From the NCBI GenBank assembly GCA_050330635.1, contig JBHJNQ010000069.1:1-64000 (forward strand): a stretch of 64,000 nucleotides of DNA, given 5' to 3'. Below the pieces are notes generated by a model, which worked only from the letters and a program-made list of their open reading frames with translations, was not told the DNA's origin and searched no databases. Every line of letters starts with the position of its first letter. Position 1 is the first letter of the stretch. Both the position numbers and the translations under genes were made by a program. This DNA is from CADEDH01 sp050330635. Lineage in GTDB: Bacteria; Actinomycetota; Acidimicrobiia; Acidimicrobiales; SZUA-35. Of this stretch, positions 58,092 to 64,000 are shown one piece after another.

Positions 58092-59249
58092 GTGAATGGG
58101 GAAGACCTGTGGGTCGTCGTGCCGGTGGCCCAGCGGCGCGACGGGGCCTGGCTCGATGACACCCTCACCGCCCGCAACGCCGAGGCGGGCCTGACCGCCC
58201 GGGCCCCCGACGGCGGGCGCTTCCCCCGACAGCGGGTGGAGCTGTTCCGGGCGCCGGGGGCGGCCGCCGCCGTCGACGAGGCCTACCGTCGCCGGGGGTG
58301 GACCGACGGGCTGCCCATCGTGGCCCCCACCACGGGCCGGGTGGCCGAGCTGGTGACCCGAGTCCGCCGCCCGCCGAGGGATGTGGTGGCCGAACTGGCC
58401 CCGCTCGGGGGGCTGGCCACGGTGGAGCGGGTGGCGGCCAACGCCGTGATGGCGGGCTGCGGCCCGGCCCAGTTCCCCTACGTCGTCGCCGCGGTGGAGG
58501 CGGTGGCCGACCCCGCCTTCAACCTCGCCGGCGTCCAGACCACCGACGAGAACGTGGCTCCCCTCGTGGTCGTCAGCGCCCCTGCGGCGGCCCGGGAGGT
58601 GGCGGAGATCCACGCCGGCACTGGGCTCCTGGGGCCCGGTTGGCGGGGCAACGCCACGATCGGACGGGCCCTGCGCCTGGTGCTCCACAACCTGGGCGGG
58701 GGATGGCCGGGGGCGGTGTCGCTCGCCGGGGCGGGGCAACCGGGCCGCTACACCCTCTGCGCCGCCGAGGACGACGAGGTCTGCCCGTGGCCGCCACTGC
58801 GGGTGGAGCTGGGTCACGACGTCGAGGAGGCGATCGTGGTGGTGACCCGGGCCGAGTCGGCGGTCAACGTGACGGGCGGGGTGGCGGAGATCGTGTCGGT
58901 CATGTCGTCGGCCACCTCGCTGTTCACCGCCGTGCACCGCGGCATCCCGGCCCTGCTCCTCGCCCCCCACACCGCAGCCGAACTGGCCACCGCAGGGGCC
59001 GGCCGGGCCGACGTCGCCGCCCGGCTGGCCGGCGAGGCCCACCTGCCGGCCGACCTGTGGAACGCCGCATGGGTGGCGGAGCGCGTGGCGGGCCGGCCCG
59101 ATCGATCCGAAGACGTGACGGTGGTGGCCGACCCTGAGAGCTTCGTGATCTTCGTGGCCGGGGGTCGCATCCCCATCCCCCAGCACGTGTGGTTCCCGAG
59201 CTGGGGCTTCCCGCCGTGTTGCGTGAGCAGGCGGGTGCAACTTCACTGA
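58092..59249 (+). CDS. paralogue of the UGSC selenoprotein C-terminal domain
   Basis: A 385-aa protein of unknown function, homologous to the second domain of the preceding selenoprotein. RRGWTDGLPIVAPT matches NLWSDGLPIVPPT, ANAVMAGCGPAQFPYVVAAVEAV matches VNGVMAGCRPEYLPVLLAVVEAL, and GNATIGRALRLVLHNLGG matches ANTTVGRFLRLYLRNVAG. It lacks the Sec-bearing domain. A Cys pair lies near its C-terminus (FPPCCVS). The GTG at 58092, 13 bp after the selenoprotein stop, has GGAGG close by; a GTG at 58119 is an alternative. Co-transcription and a heteromeric complex with the selenoprotein are likely. Confidence 0.78.
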   Translation: MNGEDLWVVVPVAQRRDGAWLDDTLTARNAEAGLTARAPDGGRFPRQRVELFRAPGAAAAVDEAYRRRGWTDGLPIVAPTTGRVAELVTRVRRPPRDVVAELAPLGGLATVERVAANAVMAGCGPAQFPYVVAAVEAVADPAFNLAGVQTTDENVAPLVVVSAPAAAREVAEIHAGTGLLGPGWRGNATIGRALRLVLHNLGGGWPGAVSLAGAGQPGRYTLCAAEDDEVCPWPPLRVELGHDVEEAIVVVTRAESAVNVTGGVAEIVSVMSSATSLFTAVHRGIPALLLAPHTAAELATAGAGRADVAARLAGEAHLPADLWNAAWVAERVAGRPDRSEDVTVVADPESFVIFVAGGRIPIPQHVWFPSWGFPPCCVSRRVQLH

Positions 59250-59297
59250 GGAGCCTGCGGGGGATCGACCTGCGGGAACCGAGGGGGGGTATCGGCC

Positions 59298-60173
59298 ATG
59301 ATCGGCAAGCTGTTCCATCTGGCGCACCTGGTGGACGATCTCGACGCCACCGACCGGCTGTACGACGCGGTCTTCGACTGCCATCGCTACTACCGCGACT
59401 ACGAGCGGGCGGCCCGCCGAGAGGCGTCGCTGCTCGTGGTGTGCGACCAGTGCTTCGAGCCGATCATGCCCTCGTCGGACCCCGACGACGCCGCCAGTCC
59501 ACTCGGCCGCTTCAAGGCCCGCTTCGGGAACCGCTTTCACTCGATCGCCTGGTACGTCGAGGACATCGAGGCCTTCACCGCCCGCCTCCTCGACCACGGG
59601 GTCCGGCTCGTCGGCCTCACCGGCAAGCCGGTGACCGACCCGTCGCGGTCGACGGCCATCTGGACCCATCCCGGTGACACCGGGGCCCTGCTCGAGTTCT
59701 GCCCGTCGGGCTTCGCCGCCGACCCCCGGATCGAGCCCGGGTGGACGACCGAGCGGTGGCGCAACCACCCCCTCGGCCTGCTCCGGACCTCGCACGTGTC
59801 GGTGCTGTTCGCCGAGCCCGAGCAGGGTGACCGGGTCTATGGCGAGGTCCTCGGCGGTCGGCTCCTCCACCGTGACACCGACCCCCAGGGCCAGCGGGCG
59901 TACTACGCCATCGGGGAGGACACCGTCATCGAGGTGGTGGTGCCCGCCGATCCCGACAGCCGGGCCGGTCGCGACCTGGCGGCCGCCGGCAACGCCGTGC
60001 ACGCCATCACGTTCCTCACCGCCGACCTCGACCGGGCCACGGCCTTCCTCGCCGAGCACGGGATCGGGGTCAGCGCCCTGCCCGGCGGCGACGTCCACGT
60101 CGACCTCGACCCCGGCCACGGGCTCGATCTGCGACTGACCGACCGGGTCATCCCCGGCGACGCCCGGGGCTGA
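59298..60173 (+). CDS. VOC (glyoxalase/bleomycin-resistance) family protein, two-module
   Basis: A 291-aa protein made of two vicinal oxygen chelate modules (about 1-140 and 160-285). HLAHLVDDLDATDRLYDAVF opens the first and TSHVSVLFAEPEQGDRVYGEVLGG the second. Candidate metal ligands are His in KLFHLAH, His in RFHSIAW, Glu in ALLEFC, and His/Glu in the second half (HAITFLTADLD). It could be an isomerase, a lyase or a dioxygenase. It follows the UGSC paralogue by 48 bp and may belong to the same operon, with a substrate shared with the selenoprotein. Confidence 0.82.
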   Translation: MIGKLFHLAHLVDDLDATDRLYDAVFDCHRYYRDYERAARREASLLVVCDQCFEPIMPSSDPDDAASPLGRFKARFGNRFHSIAWYVEDIEAFTARLLDHGVRLVGLTGKPVTDPSRSTAIWTHPGDTGALLEFCPSGFAADPRIEPGWTTERWRNHPLGLLRTSHVSVLFAEPEQGDRVYGEVLGGRLLHRDTDPQGQRAYYAIGEDTVIEVVVPADPDSRAGRDLAAAGNAVHAITFLTADLDRATAFLAEHGIGVSALPGGDVHVDLDPGHGLDLRLTDRVIPGDARG

Positions 60174-60246
60174 GCGGCCATGCGGGGCGAGCCCCGAGCG
60201 GCCCGGGCCCCGGCACTCCAGCATCCGTACCGGTGGCCGGGATGCC

Positions 60247-60268
60247 CGAGCCGCCGGGGTTCGGCTCG
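60247..60268. terminator. short hairpin between convergent genes
   Basis: CGAGCCG (60247-60253) pairs with CGGCTCG (60262-60268) over an 8-nt loop in the 104-bp gap between the VOC gene (+) and the acyl-CoA dehydrogenase gene (-). No T-run. Possible bidirectional terminator. Confidence 0.3.
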
Positions 60269-60277
60269 CCTGCGGTT

Positions 60278-61444
60278 TCAGGCGAAGAGCGACCGGGCGA
60301 TGACCACGTTCTGGATCTCGGTCGTCCCGTCGAGGTACTGGGCCATCTTGGCTCCCGCCAGGTGGCGGGCCAGGGGCCGGTCGTGGCGGAAGCCGTTGGC
60401 CCCGAGGGCCTGCATGCACTGCGACAGGCCGGTCAGGGCGGCCCTGGTGGCGAACTTCTTGGCGTGGGCGGCCCGCACCCCGAGGTCGGGGTCGCCGGCG
60501 TCGAGAGCGGCGGCGGCCCGGTCGGCCAGTGCCTCCGACGCCTCGAGGTCGGTGGCCACGTCGGCCAACATCCACCGCAGTCCCTGCTGGTCGGCCAGGG
60601 GTCCGCCGAAGGCCCGGCGGTCGCTCACGTAGTCCACCGCCAGGTCGAGGCCCCGGCGCAGCATCCCGGCGCACATGGCGGCGACCACGATCCGGGCTAC
60701 GTCGATGGCTTCCATGGCCGCCCGGAAGGCGACCCCGGGCTCGACGAACAGCTGCTCGGGGCCGAGGCGCACCCGGTCGAAGCGGAGCCCGCAGGTGCCC
60801 GTCGAGTGGGCGCCGAGCATCTCGTAGGGCTCGCTCCGCTCCACCCCCGGCTGGTCGGCGTCGACGAGGAACGAGGCGATGCCCTGCGAGCCCGAGCCGG
60901 GCCGTGTCTGGGCGTACACGATGAACACGTCGGCCTCGGTGCCGTTGGTGGCCCACGCCTTCTCCCCGTCGAGGATCCAGCCGTCGCCGTCGGGCCGGGC
61001 GGTGGTGGTGATGGCGGCGGCGTCACTCCCCGCCCCGGGCTCGGTGAGGAGGAAGCCGCCGACCAGTGACCCGTCGACCAGGCCCGGGAGGTAGCGGTGC
61101 CGCTGCTCGTCGCCACCACGGGCGGCGATTGCGCCAGCCAGGTTGTTGTGGCACACGAGTGAGAAGGCGAACCCCATATCGGCGGCGGCGAGGGCGGCCA
61201 TGATCCTGGCCATTGCGGTCACCCCCAGACCCGAGCCGCCGAGCTCGGCCGGCACCAGGATGCCCCCCAGGCCGAGCTCGGCCGCTGCCGTCAACGAGGC
61301 ACGCGGCATGCGGCGATCGTGCTCCCAGGACGCCGCCGCAGGGTCGACGTGCTCCCGGGCGAACCGCTCGGCCACGGCGACCAGCGCCGCTGCGGAGTCG
61401 GTGGCGGATTCGGCGGCGGGGTGGAGGGGAGCCGGTCGGCTCAC
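60278..61444 (-). CDS. acyl-CoA dehydrogenase family protein
   Basis: A 388-aa FAD enzyme of normal acyl-CoA dehydrogenase length. GFLLTEPGAGSDAAAITTTA and WILDGEKAWATNGTEADVFIVYA are the FAD-binding beta-domain motifs. RRAFGGPLADQQGLRWMLADVATDLEAS and GANGFRHDRPLARHLAGAKMAQYLDGTTEIQ carry the C-terminal helical signature; the catalytic base of short-chain types would lie near YLDGTTE. It dehydrogenates an acyl-CoA with electrons passing to ETF. The GTG start overlaps the M81 gene stop (GTGA). Confidence 0.9.
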   Translation of the reverse strand: MSRPAPLHPAAESATDSAAALVAVAERFAREHVDPAAASWEHDRRMPRASLTAAAELGLGGILVPAELGGSGLGVTAMARIMAALAAADMGFAFSLVCHNNLAGAIAARGGDEQRHRYLPGLVDGSLVGGFLLTEPGAGSDAAAITTTARPDGDGWILDGEKAWATNGTEADVFIVYAQTRPGSGSQGIASFLVDADQPGVERSEPYEMLGAHSTGTCGLRFDRVRLGPEQLFVEPGVAFRAAMEAIDVARIVVAAMCAGMLRRGLDLAVDYVSDRRAFGGPLADQQGLRWMLADVATDLEASEALADRAAAALDAGDPDLGVRAAHAKKFATRAALTGLSQCMQALGANGFRHDRPLARHLAGAKMAQYLDGTTEIQNVVIARSLFA

Positions 61445-63017
61445 CGGTCCACCGCCCCCGCCGTGACGTCGCCATCGCCCCTTCCGTGGCCGTCGGCCGG
61501 CCCGTACTCCGGGGTGGCCGGCGTGTGCTCGTCCAGGGGGTAGATCGGGCGGCGGACGTTCTCGAAGGCGAACAGGGAGTTGTCGCTGCTGGTTACGCCG
61601 ACGCCGTCGCACGGCAGGTCGCGCACCGAGATGTCGGCGAACCCGGCCCGGTAGTGGATGCGGGACTTGAGGATCAGGTAGCGCATGGCCGTCGGTTCGA
61701 TCCCGACGCTGCGAAAGCACGCCGGGTCCCACGGCTCCACGTTGCGGGAGCACACCACGATGCTGACCGACCCCACCTGCAGCACCCCCGTGGGGCCCAT
61801 GTCCATCACCGTGCCCCGCCCCATCGGCACCGTCACGGTGAACGTCCCGTCGGTGAGGGCGGTGACCCGACCGGTCACTTCGAGCGGCTCGCCGACGCGC
61901 CCGATGGCCGGCATGTCGAGCTTGCCCCCGAGCGACACGGTCAGCTCGGCTCCCACCCCGGCGGCGGCCATGGCGGCCACGGCCGCCGGGTCGCAGATCC
62001 CGAACATGGCGACGGACGGCAACTCCTGGCGGAGCACCTCGGCCAGCACCGCCGTCGTGTCCTGGGTGCCGCCGGAGGCGGCGTTGTCGGCGTGGTCGAG
62101 CAGGACGATCGGACCGGCGGGGGTCGTCGGGTCGTCCCCGAGGGTCCTGGCCTCGGCGATCGTGTCGGCCAGGGGGCGGGACCGGAACACGAACTCGGCC
62201 CGCTCGGCCCACGCCGCCTCGAGGAGCTCGTCGCGTGCCGCCTCGGCCCGGGCCCGGTCGCGGTCGGCGATCGTGACCACCGACAGCCCGGCGTGCCAGA
62301 TGTCGGCCAGGGGGAAGCCCCCGAACACCGAGGCGGCCAGCAGGCCCCCGGCCTCGTGGCGACGGGCCAGCTCCAGCAGCGGCCCCATGGGCTCGTCCTC
62401 GTGACCCATGCGCAGGGTCTGGGCCAGGATCGGGCGGCTGCCCCACACCATCACCGGATCGATCTCGCCCGCCAGGGTGGACACCAGGAGGCGCCCGGCG
62501 TGTCGGCCGGCGTCGTACATGTCGAGATGGGGGTAGGTCTTGTAGCCGACGGCGACGGTGCAGTTGTCGATGATGGCGTCGGTCATGTTGGCGTGGAGGT
62601 CGAGGCTCACGGCGATCGGGAGGTCGGGGGCGATCTCGCGAAGGCGGGCCAGCAACGTGCCCTCCCCGTCGTCGGTGGTCTCGGCCACCATGGCCCCGTG
62701 GAGGTCGAGGAAGCAGGCGTCGCAGCTGGCGGCCACCGCCTCGCAGATGGCGTCGGTCATCGTGCGGTAGGCGTCGGCCGCCACCTTGCCGCTGGGGGCG
62801 GCGTTGCCGGCGATCGGGGTCACGATCTCCATCCCCGCCTCCCCGGCCACGTCGAGAAGGCGCCGATGCCGGTGCCGGTCCCGGTGAAGACCCGGCGGAC
62901 CTCGTCGCCGGTCGGGACCTCCCCGCCACCCCGGGCGAACCGGGCGAGCGGGGTCGGCACGGGGGAGAAGGTGTTGGTCTCGTGTTCCATCATGGCGATG
63001 ACGACGCGTTGGGCCAT
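61441..63017 (-). pseudogene. M81 family metallopeptidase (MlrC-like), single frameshift
   Basis: Two frames make one MlrC-type protein. From the ATG at 63017, MAQRVVIAMMEHETNTFSPV...VFTGTGTGIGAF is the N-terminus with the HETNTF metal motif. Near 62855-62858 one base is missing. The second frame then reads LDVAGEAGMEIVTPIAGNAA, FLDLHGAMVAE, VSLDLHANM, DHADNAASGGTQDTT and the C-terminal domain to 61441. No other segment appears lost, so a single-base sequencing error or a recent mutation would explain it; corrected, it is about 525 aa. The family includes the microcystin linear-peptide hydrolase MlrC. It is coupled to the acyl-CoA dehydrogenase. Confidence 0.8.
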
Positions 63018-63198
63018 GGCCCGATCCTCGCTCACCACCGGTCCCGGAGCCAGCCCACCCGCCCCGACCGACCCGCCGCCGGTTCCTGGCCCCGGGGACT
63101 CCCGCTTCGGAGAGCTCGCCGGGCCCGGAACGTGAGGGGGGGCTACGATCGGGCGACCGGGGCGTCGGCGCCGGGCGAGGCGAACGGGGGAGCGAGTC

Positions 63199-64000
63199 GT
63201 GCAGATCAGTGTGGCCGGCATGTTCGGGGCCAGCCCCAAACGAGACCTGGGGTTCCTGCGGGCCTTCGCCCAGTCGGCGGAGGACCTTGGCTACCGCGCC
63301 CTCGTGGTCCCCGAGCACGTGGTGTTCTTCCCGTCATACGAATCGAGCTACCCCTACACCGAGGACGGCTCCCCCAACTTCGGACCCGACACCGGCATCT
63401 ACGATCCCCTCTTCGTGTCGCTGGCCGGAGCCGCCGCCACCACCACCCTCCGGTTCATGACTGGGGTGCTGATCCTGCCGCAACGCCCGGCGCTGCTGAC
63501 CGCCAAGGAGGTCCTGACCCTCGACCACCTCACCGGCGGACGGTTCGAGCTGGGCGTCGGCTCCGGCTGGTCGTGGGAGGAGTACGCCGCCCTCGGCGTG
63601 CCGTTCGGCCGGCGGGGCAAGCGGATGGACGAGTACATCGAGGCCATCCGGGTGGCGTGGACCGACGATCTCGCCAGCTACGACGGCGAGTTCGTGTCGT
63701 TCCACGATGTCGTGCTCAACCCGGAGCCCGTGACTCCCGGCGGGCCCCCGATCATCATCGGTGGCGACTCGGCCGCCGCCATGCGGCGCGCCGCCCGGCT
63801 CGGGGACGGCTGGTACGGGTGGTGGGCGGGGCCCGACCTCGCCGCCCACCTCGACGCCCTCCACGCCATCCTGGCCGACCACGATCGGTCGGTCACCGAC
63901 GACGACTTCTCGTTCAAGCTGGGGCTGCCGCTCGGTCGGGAGTCGCTCGACGAGGTGGCGGCCAAGGCCGACGAGGCCCGGTCGCTGGGCGTGGAGGAGC
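63199..64000 (+). CDS. LLM class (F420-type) oxidoreductase, cut by window end
   Basis: The first 267 codons of a luciferase-like oxidoreductase. ISVAGMFGASPKRDLGFLRAFA is the N-terminus. RALVVPEHVVFF, FMTGVLILPQRPALLTAKEVLTLDHLTGGRFELGVGSGWSWEE and KRMDEYIEAIRVAW follow, with PPIIIGGDSAAAMRRAARLGDGWYGW near the end. The pattern (TKEVLTLD, GVGxGW) is that of F420-dependent family members in actinobacteria. The GTG start has a GGGGGAG site 8 nt upstream. No stop is reached; roughly 20-40 residues are probably beyond the window. Confidence 0.87.
   Translation, partial: MQISVAGMFGASPKRDLGFLRAFAQSAEDLGYRALVVPEHVVFFPSYESSYPYTEDGSPNFGPDTGIYDPLFVSLAGAAATTTLRFMTGVLILPQRPALLTAKEVLTLDHLTGGRFELGVGSGWSWEEYAALGVPFGRRGKRMDEYIEAIRVAWTDDLASYDGEFVSFHDVVLNPEPVTPGGPPIIIGGDSAAAMRRAARLGDGWYGWWAGPDLAAHLDALHAILADHDRSVTDDDFSFKLGLPLGRESLDEVAAKADEARSLGVEE

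Noticed and set aside
57948..60956. A 1002-codon minus-strand frame
   Set aside because: Shadow of the UGSC paralogue and VOC genes; biased composition only.
1..64000. tRNA, rRNA, CRISPR arrays, intact transposases or prophage genes
   Set aside because: I looked for tRNA-like cloverleaf ends, regularly spaced repeats and transposase or integrase motifs on both strands and found none I could support.

Overview
The window is very G+C-rich, gene-dense bacterial chromosome with codon use strongly biased to G/C in third positions. The gene content points to an actinobacterium, most likely class Acidimicrobiia: an actinobacterial-type DapD, an ArfA/OmpATb-like OmpA protein, luciferase-like (F420/FMN) oxidoreductases, a single-chain BC-BCCP-CT acyl-CoA carboxylase, a RegX3-type regulator, and several genes preceded by a TANNNT box 6-7 nt before the start codon, the signature of leaderless transcription. 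I see no tRNA, rRNA, CRISPR array, intact insertion sequence or prophage.

Layout. 0-9.8 kb: an SDR, a nuclease/phosphatase-fold protein, a methyltransferase, dapD, a DUF805 protein, a HAD phosphatase translationally coupled to a metallophosphoesterase, a CapA-like lipoprotein, and a divergent luciferase-like oxidoreductase / amidohydrolase pair. 9.8-10.2 kb is an unusual non-coding island with a tandem repeat and a long inverted repeat. 10.2-19 kb: the acyl-CoA carboxylase, a coupled FIST sensor / GGDEF-EAL pair, and a ThDP enzyme. 19-27.4 kb: a membrane protein plus OmpA protein, a PanE-like reductase, a CinA-like protein, and a MocR regulator divergent from an overlapping rhodanese / flavin split-barrel / SMP-30 (deleted) / amidohydrolase operon. 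27.4-33.6 kb: a glycan-related stretch (GT4, a broken GT2, two broken glycosidases), a patatin and a tyrosine phosphatase. 33.6-39.2 kb: the phosphate regulon pstSCAB-phoU-regX3, preceded by PHO-box-like repeats. 39.2-46 kb: CoA and aromatic metabolism, with a damaged CaiB gene. 46-51.3 kb: a DUF4214/M23 protein, then a protocatechuate 4,5-cleavage locus (pobA, remnants of ligA and ligB, ligJ, ligK). 51.3-55.6 kb: a five-gene MoxR/DUF58/DUF4129 operon. 55.6-60.2 kb: a hemerythrin, then a probable selenoprotein of the UGSC type read through an in-frame UGA, with its paralogue and a VOC protein. 60.2-64 kb: an acyl-CoA dehydrogenase coupled to a frameshifted M81 peptidase, and a luciferase-like gene cut by the window end.

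Two results stand out. First, codons 56348-58078 form one open frame interrupted only by a UGA inside C-UGA-G-S-C-T-P, with a hairpin starting 11 nt after the UGA. This is a classic bacterial Sec/SECIS arrangement that ordinary gene calling splits in two. Second, at least eight genes carry internal deletions or frameshifts while their neighbours are intact (SMP-30, GT2, two glycosidases, CaiB, LigA/LigB, dienelactone hydrolase, M81). This is either genuine gene decay or a property of the assembly, and should be settled before metabolic conclusions are drawn.
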